The notes beneath the pieces were generated by a model. The model was given only the letters and a program-made list of their open reading frames with translations, was not told the DNA's origin and searched no databases. Shown here one piece after another: positions 51,109 to 59,546 of a stretch of DNA of 64,000 bases. Position numbers and translations under genes: made by a program. The number at the start of each line of letters is the position of its first letter. Within the stretch, counting starts at the first letter, position 1. Source of the DNA: Planctomycetota bacterium (GTDB lineage Bacteria; Planctomycetota; Planctomycetia; Pirellulales; UBA7805); assembly GCA_003389215.1 (NCBI GenBank), contig QQVP01000119.1:248001-312000 (forward strand). Reading direction: 5' to 3'.

Positions 51109-53334
51109 TTACTCGCCCTTACTGTACTTTACAATCTTCGCCGCGATCTGTTCTCTGCGAGTCGCATCGGCCGCATCTTCGAGAACCGCGTAGGCTCGCT
51201 TCCAGCTGGCCACCGCCTCGACGGGCTGGCCGGCTTCGCGCAGGGCATCGCCCAGGTGGTCCAGCAGAATGCCGTCCTCACGGTCGCTCAGTTCGATCGC
51301 CCGCCGCAACTCGACGATCGCCGCGGGAAACTTCCCCTGCCGGTAGAAGACCCAGCCGAGCGTATCGCGATAGGCCGCACTGTCGGGTTTGGCGGCCACG
51401 GCGGCCCGCGAGAGCACCTCGGCCAGCTCGAGCTGCGTATCGTCCTCGGCCAGAAAGTAGGCCAGATCGTTCTTCGCCCCGATGTTCTGCGGATACTCGT
51501 CGAGCACCTCGCGCAGCAGCTCCGCCCCGCGGGCAAAGTCGCCGTCGAGCGCGTGCAGCTGCGAGAGCGAAAGCCGCGACTCGCGGACCAGCTCCCGCCG
51601 CTCGCCCGACTCGTAGCTACCCTGAAACTCCTCGATCAAAGATGCGTAGATCTTGCGGGCCTCGTCGCGGCGGTCGGCACGCGTGAGCACCCAGGCCAGC
51701 CGGCTGCGGAACTCGGGCGAGCGCGGATTGGCCGACACCGCCCGGCGGGCGTTCTCGATCGCCTCGTCGAAGCGATCGACCATCACCAGGGCCCCGGCCA
51801 GATAGTAGTGCACACTCGCCTTGTCGGCCCCGAACAACTTCTGCTCGAGACCTCGCTTCAGCAGAGCCGCCGCCTCCTCGTAGCGCTCGACCATCAACAA
51901 TTCGAAACCCCAAGCCAACAGCACGGCCGGCCGTTCCGGGTGATCGCTGTTGATGATCCGCTCGAAGAACTCGCGGGCCACGTCGAACTCACGGGCGGCC
52001 AGGGCCAGGCGACCCATGGCCAGATACGAGCCGAACGCGCTGCGAATCGACTTGTCCTCCAAGCGACGCGCGGCAGCGTAGAGCTTTTGCCGCGTCGCGG
52101 CGTCGTCGAGCAGCGCTTTGAGTTCTTCCTCCAGCGGTTCGAGCGAGTCGGTCGCCGCGACGAATGTGCCCAGCAACGCGACCAGTTCGTCCCAATCGCC
52201 TGCCTCGCGATAGATCGCCGTCAGGCCGCGATGAGCCTCGATGGTCGGTTCGCGGTCGACGATGCGGCGAAACTGTCGGCGGGCCTCGGCGGTGCGGTCG
52301 CGTCGCCGATATTCTTCGCCCAGATACGTCTGCACGGCGGCGTTGCCCGGCTGCCGACGGGCCAGACGCTGCAACCGGGTGACGAACTCGTCCGAGCGGC
52401 CGAGCTTCTCGTAGATGTCGCCCAGCAGACGATACGGATCGCCGCCCGCTTCGTCCGAGCCGCTGGCCAGGTACTTTTCCAACTCGCTCAGACCGGCCTG
52501 ACTGTCGCCCGCCTCATGACGAATGCGGGCGCGAAAGTAACTCGCCAGTACCTTGTCGGCCCGTTTCCGCTCGGCTTCGGCCAGGGCGGCCAGCGCCTCG
52601 TCATAGCGCTTGGCCTGACGGAAGACGTCGCTCATCAGCAGATAGAGGGCTCGGGCGGTCTCTTCGTCGGGAAGCGGGTCGGCGTCGCCCAGACCGAACT
52701 TGTCGGGCTCGGAGAGGGCCCGACGGACCCGAGCGAAGGCCTCCGCGGCGCGGGCCGGTTGTCCCTGCCGGCGATAGATGCGGCCGGCCAGCTTGTGCAG
52801 CTCGAACCAGATTTCGTTGCGCGGGGGATCGCGCTCGGCCAGCGTGCGTTCGTAGAGGGCCGTGCCTTGCGACTCGTCGTCGCCGCTGCTCAGGTAGATC
52901 AGGGCCTGTAGCAGGACCAGGTCGTCGTCCCGTTGCCGCTCGGCCAGCATCACCGCGTAGCGGGCCGCGACTTCATAGCGGCTGAGCACCTGGGCCAAGC
53001 GCACGACCCGCGCCAGCGCGGGCACGGAACGCGGATCGTGGCGCACGGCTCGCTGGTAGTAACGCAGGGCCTCGGGCAGCTTCTCGCGTCGTTCGAGCAG
53101 CCGCCCGGTGGCGAACAGCGAAACGGCCCGCAGCCGCAGAAACTCTTCGGCGGATCGCGGCTGGCGTTCGGCGAGCGGCTTCGCCCGATCGTCCGTGAGC
53201 TGACGCGGCGAAGCCGTGGGCTCTTGCTCGGGGGGCGTCTCGCGGGCCGCGACGTGCCCCGGGGCGATGGCCAGGCAGATGACCGCCGCGGCGATCCCGC
53301 GGCAAAGACGGCGTCTAGACGAGGCGAACGGCAT
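51109..53334 (-). CDS. Large exported TPR-repeat protein (741 aa)
   Basis: After a signal peptide (GIAAAVICLAIAPGHVAA), the whole protein consists of tetratricopeptide-type helical repeats (for example LPEALRYYQRAVRHDPRSVP, RYEVAARYAVMLAERQRDDD, RFDEAIENARRAVSANPRSP, PDSAAYRDTLGWVFYRQGKF). It therefore probably works as a protein-binding scaffold in the cell envelope. The ATG at 53334 was chosen because the signal peptide starts there; the frame upstream is not protein-like. It lies downstream of the EndoIII-like/H1 gene and 93 bp before yebC on the same strand. No enzyme domain is visible. Partner unknown. Confidence 0.86.
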   Translation of the reverse strand: MPFASSRRRLCRGIAAAVICLAIAPGHVAARETPPEQEPTASPRQLTDDRAKPLAERQPRSAEEFLRLRAVSLFATGRLLERREKLPEALRYYQRAVRHDPRSVPALARVVRLAQVLSRYEVAARYAVMLAERQRDDDLVLLQALIYLSSGDDESQGTALYERTLAERDPPRNEIWFELHKLAGRIYRRQGQPARAAEAFARVRRALSEPDKFGLGDADPLPDEETARALYLLMSDVFRQAKRYDEALAALAEAERKRADKVLASYFRARIRHEAGDSQAGLSELEKYLASGSDEAGGDPYRLLGDIYEKLGRSDEFVTRLQRLARRQPGNAAVQTYLGEEYRRRDRTAEARRQFRRIVDREPTIEAHRGLTAIYREAGDWDELVALLGTFVAATDSLEPLEEELKALLDDAATRQKLYAAARRLEDKSIRSAFGSYLAMGRLALAAREFDVAREFFERIINSDHPERPAVLLAWGFELLMVERYEEAAALLKRGLEQKLFGADKASVHYYLAGALVMVDRFDEAIENARRAVSANPRSPEFRSRLAWVLTRADRRDEARKIYASLIEEFQGSYESGERRELVRESRLSLSQLHALDGDFARGAELLREVLDEYPQNIGAKNDLAYFLAEDDTQLELAEVLSRAAVAAKPDSAAYRDTLGWVFYRQGKFPAAIVELRRAIELSDREDGILLDHLGDALREAGQPVEAVASWKRAYAVLEDAADATRREQIAAKIVKYSKGE

Positions 53335-53490
53335 GAGACGCAAGGGGTATCTGGCGCGAAATGGAGAGTTGATGGATCGGGCCGCCGCGAACCGAGTCAC
53401 GGACGCCACGGATCGCCCGGTGGTCCACCGCCTCGGTTGACTCGCGGGCTTCAAGCCAGCGGCCGGCCGCCGTCGGCGCGAAGCGGGCGC

Positions 53491-54507
53491 CTAGCGAGGT
53501 TTGCGTTTGGCGAGCCGCTTCGTTGTGGTCTTCTTCTTGGCCGCTTTCTTGGCGGGCGTCTTCTTCTTGGCGGCCTTCTTCTTGGGCGTCGCCTTGGCGC
53601 GCTTCTCGGGCGTCGCCTTCGCGGTCTTCTTCTTGGCGGGGGCCGCCTTCTTGGTCGTGGGGGCGGCCTTCTTGGCCGGCTTCGTCTTGGCGGTTGCTTT
53701 GGCGGCCTTGGCCGCTTTGGCTTGTTCGGCCTTCTTGGCCTTCTTTTCCGCGGCGGCCTTCTTCTCAGCGGCCTTCTTCTCCGCGGCCTTGGCGGCCGCT
53801 TCTTCCTTGGCGATCTGGGCCTTCGTTTTCCGCTTGGGCAGGCGATCCTTGGCGTCGGCCGCGATCGAGAGCAGAAGCTTCTTGATCGTGGGCGAGTAGG
53901 GGCTCTTCACAAATTCATAGGCCAGCTGATTCAACAGCGCGCCGAACTCCAAACCTTTGTTCTTGGGGATGGCACGCTCCAGGCCCGGCACCTTCTTGGC
54001 GTCGCGTTCCTTCTCGTCGATCACGCCGATGATGTAGAGCACCTGCAGTCCGCCGGCGCTGACGGGGATGTCGTGCCCCCCGAGAGATGTCTGGGTAAGG
54101 AAGGAGACGCCGAAGCTGGAAACGCCCTGGTGTTTCTCCAGTTGCTTGACGGCCACCCCGATGTTCTGTTTCTTGAGCGGTTCCAGGTCGAAGGCGTAGT
54201 GCGCTTCGAAGACCGATTGCAGCGCCCCGCGCACCCGGGCGGCGGCGGCGGCTGGGTCGGGCAGCATCGAGAGCGTCTCGGCCAGTTCGGCCACGGTGGA
54301 AACCCGCACCTCGTTCCAGTCGAAATATTGTTCTTCGAGGGCGGCGTAGGCCTTCTGGGCCGCTTCGACCGGCGCCTCTTCCAGGCAGCAGGCAAACACC
54401 AGCTGCTCGAGTAGCGGCAACTTCAGGCTGGGCGGCTGCGTCTTGTATTGCTTCTTCAGAACGCGGTGGGTCTTCGTCAACAGCTCGCTGCGATTGGCGC
54501 GGGGCAT
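53491..54507 (-). CDS. Endonuclease III-like domain fused to a histone-H1-like Lys/Ala-rich tail
   Basis: Residues 1-210 resemble the all-helical HhH-GPD fold: LEQLVFACCLEEAPVEAAQK, ELAETLSMLPDPAAAAARVR, then LEKHQGVSSFGVSFLTQTSL at the helix-hairpin-helix position and DIPVSAGGLQVLYIIGVIDE. The usual catalytic lysine and the D of the VDTHV motif are not clearly preserved and no Fe-S cysteine set is present, so glycosylase activity is doubtful. Residues about 225-338 are K/A-rich (AKKAAPTTKKAAPAKKKTAK) like eukaryotic H1 tails. The pairing suggests a DNA-binding, nucleoid-type protein. It lies 120 bp after rbfA and may be in the nusA operon. Confidence 0.82.
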   Translation of the reverse strand: MPRANRSELLTKTHRVLKKQYKTQPPSLKLPLLEQLVFACCLEEAPVEAAQKAYAALEEQYFDWNEVRVSTVAELAETLSMLPDPAAAAARVRGALQSVFEAHYAFDLEPLKKQNIGVAVKQLEKHQGVSSFGVSFLTQTSLGGHDIPVSAGGLQVLYIIGVIDEKERDAKKVPGLERAIPKNKGLEFGALLNQLAYEFVKSPYSPTIKKLLLSIAADAKDRLPKRKTKAQIAKEEAAAKAAEKKAAEKKAAAEKKAKKAEQAKAAKAAKATAKTKPAKKAAPTTKKAAPAKKKTAKATPEKRAKATPKKKAAKKKTPAKKAAKKKTTTKRLAKRKPR

Positions 54508-54627
54508 GATTTGCGTCTGTCCTCTGACTGGCTCGTGATTGCGGGGTGGCTTACTCGTGATTGCGGGTGGGTCGCGAATGTCGCCGGGAAAGGGGGCGAC
54601 CGCGGAATCGTCGTCGTGACCGCCGAG

Positions 54628-55035
54628 TCAGGTCGGCTCGCTGGCCGAGGCGTCGACGTCGTCGCTCGGACTCGCCGCCTCGGAATTTTCGTCCTCGGGC
54701 AGCACTTCTTTCAAGATGCGGGCGACCTCGATGGAGTGTTTGACCCCCTGATCGAGCTCGAACCGCAGCCGCGGCGTGTAGCGGGTGTCGATCCGCTTGG
54801 CGATCTTGGATTGCAGATAGCCGGCGGCACTTTGTAAACCGTGCAGACTCAACTTCTGCGTCGCTTCGTCACCCATCACCGAGACGCGGACCTTGGCGGT
54901 TCGCATGTCCTTGGCCACTTCGACGTAGGTGACCGTGACGTTTTGGATACGGGGGTCCTGCAGCTCCATCAAGATCGCCGTGCTGACGACCTCGCGGATG
55001 GCTTCGGCGGCTTTGAGAACGCGTCGACTCGACAT
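54628..55035 (-). CDS. rbfA: Ribosome-binding factor A
   Basis: The 135-residue protein binds the 30S subunit and helps 16S rRNA 5'-end maturation. It has SRRVLKAAEAIREVVSTAIL, DPRIQNVTVTYVEVAKDMRT and ATQKLSLHGLQSAAGYLQSK, then KRIDTRYTPRLRFELDQGVK. The acidic C-terminal tail (DDVDASASEPT) extends the family core. ATG at 55035 was taken; the longer frame adds 14 atypical residues. It follows infB by 78 bp in the canonical nusA-infB-rbfA order. Identity is secure. Confidence 0.93.
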   Translation of the reverse strand: MSSRRVLKAAEAIREVVSTAILMELQDPRIQNVTVTYVEVAKDMRTAKVRVSVMGDEATQKLSLHGLQSAAGYLQSKIAKRIDTRYTPRLRFELDQGVKHSIEVARILKEVLPEDENSEAASPSDDVDASASEPT

Positions 55036-55113
55036 CGGGAATCTCGCGATCGAGGGTTGCCCGCGGGCGAAAACCAATGGTTCCGGTGACGATCTTGCCG
55101 GTGCGGCCGCGGC

Positions 55114-57750
55114 CTAATCGGCGGCGGGGACCATCGCGCTATCGAGCGTCCGCGCGATCTCCTCGATCTTGTAAACTTCCAGAATGTCGCCTTCCTTGAC
55201 GTCGTTGAACCCCCCGAGCTTGATGCCGCACTCGAGTCCCTCGCGGACCTCTTTCACGTCGTCCTTGATCCGCTTGAGCACCTCCAGCGGATAGTCGCCG
55301 ATGATCGTCTGCTCGCGCACCACCCGCACTCGGGCGCCGCGCTGCACGATTCCGCTGAGCACGCGACAGCCGGCCACCGTACCGACGCGACTGATTTTGA
55401 ACGTCTGCTGCACCAGGGCCCGACCCAATTCCGCCTCGCGCTCTTCCGGCTTAAGCATACCCTCGAGGGCTTTCTTCAAGTCGTCGGTAAGGTTGTAGAT
55501 GATGTCGTAGCGGCGAATCTGAATGCCGCGGGCATCGGCCAGGGCCCGGGCTCCTTCGTCCGGAACGACGTTGAAGCCGCAGATAATCGCATCGGAAGCA
55601 TCGGCCAGGTAGACGTCCGCCTCGGTGATGCCGCCGACCGAGGCCTGCAGGATCTTGAACTTCACCTCGGGATGGACGAGCTTCTCCAGCTCCTGTTGAA
55701 TCGCTTCGATCGAGCCGCGGACGTCCGCCCGCAAGATCAGGTTCAACGTCTGCGGTTCGTCCTGGCCGAGTCGATCGAACAAGCCTTCCAAGGTGACGTG
55801 GACCGGCGTGCCGAGCGTGGAGGTCCGCTCCAGATGATCGCGCTGCTCGGCGATGCGACGTGCTTCGGCGATGTCTTCGAGAACATAGAAGCGTTCGCCG
55901 GCCGCCGGGGCGACGTCGAGACCGGTGATGTCGACCGGTGTCGAAGGCCCTGCTTCCTGGAGTTGGTGCTTGGTGTGCAGGGTGTTGTACATCGTCTTGA
56001 TGCGGCCGTAGGCGCTGCCGCAGACGATGCAGTCGCCGATCTTCAGCGTGCCGTTCTGGACGATGAACTTGGAGACGACGCCGCGACCTTCGTGCAGCTG
56101 CGCCTCGAGGCAGGTTCCCAACGCCGCCCGCGAGGGATTTGCCTGGTACTGCTTGTCTTCGGCGATGAAGAGCAGCATTTCCAGCAGCTCGTCGATGCCG
56201 TCGCCGGTGATGGCGCTGGTGCGAATGACTTCGACGTCGCCGCCCCAGGCGGTCGGCAGCAGCTCGTTGGCCGCCAGCTCCTGCATGATGCGATTCTCGT
56301 CGACGCCCGGCAGATCGATCTTGTTCAGCGCCACGACGATCGGCACCTCGGCCGCCCGGGCGTGGCTGATGGCTTCTTCGGTCTGCGGCATGACCCCGTC
56401 GTCGGCCGCCACGACGAGTACGGCGATGTCGGTCACGTTCGCCCCGCGAGCTCGCATTTCGGTGAAGGCCTCGTGGCCCGGCGTGTCGACGAAGGCGATC
56501 TGCCGATCGTCCTTGGTCACCTCGTAGGCGCGAATATGCTGGGTGATGCCGCCGCTCTCGCCGCTGACCACGTCGATGCCGATGATGCGATCCAGCAGCG
56601 ACGTCTTGCCGTGGTCGACGTGGCCCAGGAAGGTCACGACCGGCGGCCGCAACGTCAGCGAGGCCGGGTCGTCCTCTTGCTCGGCCACGCGGCTGAGCAA
56701 TTCATCTTCCAGCGTGACCGGCTGCTTGAACTCGACATCGGCCCCCAGTTCCAGGGCCAACAGCTCGGCGGTTTCCGGTTCAATCTGCGAATTGATCGTG
56801 ACCATCTGCTCCATCTGCATCAGCTGGCGCTGAATGTCGCGGGCCGAAACCCCGATCGCCTCAGAGAAACTCCGCACGGTGCAGGGAAGCTCGACCGTGA
56901 CTTTGCCCTTCCGCGGGGCGGCCGTGTTCACGCCCGTGTGGCGAATGCGACGTGTGCCGAGCCGCCGTCGTGGTCGGTCATCGTCGTCGCCGCGGCTCTT
57001 CGTGGCGACCCGTTTGCGCTGGATCTGGCGGGCTTCGCGACCACCCAGCAGGGCGCGGTCGTCGTCTTGCAGCGAGGCGGGCGCCTCTTTGCCCTTGCGG
57101 CGGCCGCCGCGCGGGTCTTTTCCAGGAGCGGCCGGGGCTGCGGGGCCGGATGGTGCCTTGCCGCTGGGCGGGGCCGGCTCATCACCTTCGCTACGGCGGC
57201 GTTCGTGTTTCTTCAGATGCTCCGAAAGGGGAGTCGCGCCCGAGCGACTGGCCCGCATCGCCTCGACCGGCAACTTCATGTCGGGCTTCTGCGCGCCGCT
57301 GATTTCCTCCGGCGTCGGATCCGCCGGGGTGGGTGCCTCGGGCATCGGCGCCAGCTTGATGGCCGGCGGCGGCACCGGTTTAGGCGTCTTGGGCGTCTCG
57401 GGCTTTTCCGGCTTGTCCGCATCGGCCGGGGTGGCCGGCTTGAGGACACGCGGACGCCCTTGCGTTTCGGTGCCAGCGGGGGCGACGTAATCTTCGCGTC
57501 GGATGGCGCCGCCGGAGCCGCCTTGCGCGGCGATTTGCTGGGCGGTCGAGCCGCTCGCGTCGGCCGGAGCGGCGGGCTTGGCTGCTTTGCCGCGCCCGCT
57601 GATGTAGTCGCGTACCTTGTCCGCCTCGTCGTCGGTCAGACTTGCCAGCGCAGAACCCTTGCCTGTAACACCGGCTTTCGTACAGATGTCCGAAAGTTCG
57701 CCGCTGTCAAGTTTGAGTTCCTTTGCGAGTTCGTAGATGCGAACGGGCAA
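55114..57750 (-). CDS. infB: Translation initiation factor IF-2
   Basis: The 878-residue GTPase places initiator tRNA on the ribosome. The N-terminal IF2_N domain (RIYELAKELKLDSGELSDIC) is followed by a long Pro/Ala/Lys-rich region, then the G domain from about residue 370 (LGHVDHGKTSLLD, DTPGHEAF, NKIDLPG) and domains II-IV (ALVQQTFKISRVGTVAGCRV near the end). It starts with TTG at 57750, supported by AAGGA 8 nt upstream. The order nusA-infB-rbfA is kept. The N-terminal linker is longer than in E. coli in Pro/Ala content. Identity is secure. Confidence 0.96.
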   Translation of the reverse strand: MPVRIYELAKELKLDSGELSDICTKAGVTGKGSALASLTDDEADKVRDYISGRGKAAKPAAPADASGSTAQQIAAQGGSGGAIRREDYVAPAGTETQGRPRVLKPATPADADKPEKPETPKTPKPVPPPAIKLAPMPEAPTPADPTPEEISGAQKPDMKLPVEAMRASRSGATPLSEHLKKHERRRSEGDEPAPPSGKAPSGPAAPAAPGKDPRGGRRKGKEAPASLQDDDRALLGGREARQIQRKRVATKSRGDDDDRPRRRLGTRRIRHTGVNTAAPRKGKVTVELPCTVRSFSEAIGVSARDIQRQLMQMEQMVTINSQIEPETAELLALELGADVEFKQPVTLEDELLSRVAEQEDDPASLTLRPPVVTFLGHVDHGKTSLLDRIIGIDVVSGESGGITQHIRAYEVTKDDRQIAFVDTPGHEAFTEMRARGANVTDIAVLVVAADDGVMPQTEEAISHARAAEVPIVVALNKIDLPGVDENRIMQELAANELLPTAWGGDVEVIRTSAITGDGIDELLEMLLFIAEDKQYQANPSRAALGTCLEAQLHEGRGVVSKFIVQNGTLKIGDCIVCGSAYGRIKTMYNTLHTKHQLQEAGPSTPVDITGLDVAPAAGERFYVLEDIAEARRIAEQRDHLERTSTLGTPVHVTLEGLFDRLGQDEPQTLNLILRADVRGSIEAIQQELEKLVHPEVKFKILQASVGGITEADVYLADASDAIICGFNVVPDEGARALADARGIQIRRYDIIYNLTDDLKKALEGMLKPEEREAELGRALVQQTFKISRVGTVAGCRVLSGIVQRGARVRVVREQTIIGDYPLEVLKRIKDDVKEVREGLECGIKLGGFNDVKEGDILEVYKIEEIARTLDSAMVPAAD

Positions 57751-57853
57751 GTTTCACGTTCCTTTCGTTGGTCGCGACCCTTTCGGGTGTGCGACGTGCT
57801 GACCGACCTAAATCATGACGAGGGCCTCCGCGCGCCTGCGATACGGTCCGATA

Positions 57854-59278
57854 CTAGTTTGTCTTGGTTTCCTCCGACACGGCTTCCTCCGCGGCGAGGG
57901 GCGTGCTCGCCTCGCCACCGGTGGCCTCGGACGTTTCGTCCGCGGCCGGCGCCTCATCGCCACTCGTTTCCGCAGCTGCGGTCTCGGCCGCTGCCGCTTC
58001 CTCACCACTCGACTCGGCCGACTCGCCAGCTGCCGCGCGGGCAGCCGCTTCGGCCGCTTCGGCGGCGGCGGTGGCCGCTTCGAGTCGCTCCTGTTCCTTC
58101 TGGCGTCGTCGCGCTTCGGCCGCCAATTGCTCGGCTTCTTCGGCACGAACTTCCGCCTGCTCCACGATCTTGTTGACCGCCTCTTCGCTCAGCGAGCCCA
58201 TCTCCATCAGGGCGTCGGGCTCGATGACCGAGAGGTCGTCGTACGACATGAAGCCTTGTTCCACCAATTTTACGGCCAGTTCCTCCTCGAGTCCGTCCAA
58301 CTCGCTGAAGCCGGCAACGGCCCGATCGATCTGCTCGCCGAGCTCCTCGGGCGTCATGATTTCGATATCCCAGCCCGACAGCTTACTGGCCAGGCGGACG
58401 TTTTGACCGCGGCGACCGATGGCCAGCGAGAGCTGGTCTTCGCGAACCAGCACGATCGCCCGACCGAGCATCTGGCAGAGGATGACGTCGTCCACCTCGG
58501 AAGGCTGCAGGGCGTTGGGAATCAGCACCTGTAGGTCTTCGTCCCAGCGGACGATGTCGATTCGCTCGCCGGCCAATTCGTCGACGATGTTCTTGATGCG
58601 ATTGCCCCGCACCCCGACGCAGGCACCGACACAATCGACGCGCTGATCGAAGCTGCTCACGGCGACCTTGCTGCGGTAGCCCGGCTCGCGAGCCATGGCG
58701 CGGATGACGATCACGCCCTCGGCGATTTCGGGAATTTCTTGTTCGAACAGCCGCTGTACCAGGTGCGGTCGAATTCGGCTGAGAATGATTTTGACGCGGC
58801 TGCCCTGTTTGCGGACCTCGAACACGGTGGCCCGCACCCGCTCGTTGGCATGATGCGTTTCGCCGGGAATCTGTTCGCTGCGGGGCAGGATCGACTCGTG
58901 CCCGCTGGGCAACTGCACCGTGGCGGCGCCGCCTTCGTAGCGCTGCACGACACCGGTCACCATCTGGCCGATCAGCTCGGTGTACTCGTCGTAGAGCGCG
59001 TCCCGCTCCGCCTCGCGGATCTTCTGAATGATGACCTGCTTGGCCGTTTGGGCCCCGATGCGGCCGATCTGGTCTTCGTGCAACGGTTGTTCGTTGTGCG
59101 TCCCGCCGATCTCGCCCGACTCACGATCGATCGTCACCACGACATCCTCTTCCTCGCCAAAGTGCTTCTTGGCACCGGTGATGAGTGCCTGCTCGATGGC
59201 GGTGAAGACGATCTCTTTGTCGATGTTCTTATCGCGGTGAATCGCGTCGACGATCCGCAGTACTTCCGTAGAGTTCAT
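57854..59278 (-). CDS. nusA: Transcription termination/antitermination protein NusA
   Basis: The 474-residue protein modulates pausing and antitermination by RNA polymerase. It has the NusA N-domain ([20 protein letters not shown]), an S1 domain ([20 protein letters not shown]), two KH domains ([40 protein letters not shown]), and a helix-hairpin segment ([15 protein letters not shown]). From about residue 385 the C-terminus is an Ala/Glu/Ser-rich tail of about 90 residues. It is the first gene of the nusA-infB-rbfA operon; rimP, often upstream, is not visible. TTGACA-18-TATCCT and a leader hairpin lie upstream. Identity is secure. Confidence 0.95.
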   Translation of the reverse strand: MNSTEVLRIVDAIHRDKNIDKEIVFTAIEQALITGAKKHFGEEEDVVVTIDRESGEIGGTHNEQPLHEDQIGRIGAQTAKQVIIQKIREAERDALYDEYTELIGQMVTGVVQRYEGGAATVQLPSGHESILPRSEQIPGETHHANERVRATVFEVRKQGSRVKIILSRIRPHLVQRLFEQEIPEIAEGVIVIRAMAREPGYRSKVAVSSFDQRVDCVGACVGVRGNRIKNIVDELAGERIDIVRWDEDLQVLIPNALQPSEVDDVILCQMLGRAIVLVREDQLSLAIGRRGQNVRLASKLSGWDIEIMTPEELGEQIDRAVAGFSELDGLEEELAVKLVEQGFMSYDDLSVIEPDALMEMGSLSEEAVNKIVEQAEVRAEEAEQLAAEARRRQKEQERLEAATAAAEAAEAAARAAAGESAESSGEEAAAAETAAAETSGDEAPAADETSEATGGEASTPLAAEEAVSEETKTN

Positions 59279-59344
59279 AGACCATCCCCGGCCTCGACCG
59301 GCGCATCGACACAACGCGACCGACGGGGCACGTCTGGCACCGCG

Positions 59345-59362
59345 GCGGAAATCGTTTTCCGC
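59345..59362 (-). promoter_or_regulatory. Leader hairpin upstream of nusA
   Basis: GCGGAAA (59345-59351) and TTTCCGC (59356-59362) pair with a 4-nt loop in the untranslated leader, between promoter and nusA. It has no U-run, so pausing or mRNA stability is more likely than termination. Confidence 0.4.
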
Positions 59363-59391
59363 TCACGACTTAGTGCATCCGTAATCGGTTT

Positions 59392-59421
59392 AGGATACCC
59401 GCCGTCCCCGCGAACTGTCAA
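59392..59421 (-). promoter_or_regulatory. Promoter of the nusA-infB-rbfA operon
   Basis: On the minus strand a perfect TTGACA (59416-59421), 18-bp spacer and TATCCT (59392-59397), about 115 bp before the nusA ATG. Confidence 0.65.
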
Positions 59422-59546
59422 CCGACCCGATGAGACCCGTGCCGACGAGGATCTCCCTCCAGCGGCGGAAGCGCGGGACGCCGCGACCACTCGCTCCCCA
59501 GACCCCCGATTCGCGCGGCAGCAGACACACCGCCAACACGCGGCAG

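Noticed and set aside
55672-58176. 834-codon plus-strand frame opposite infB and nusA
   Set aside because: Shadow produced by high GC; infB and nusA motifs are unambiguous on the other strand.
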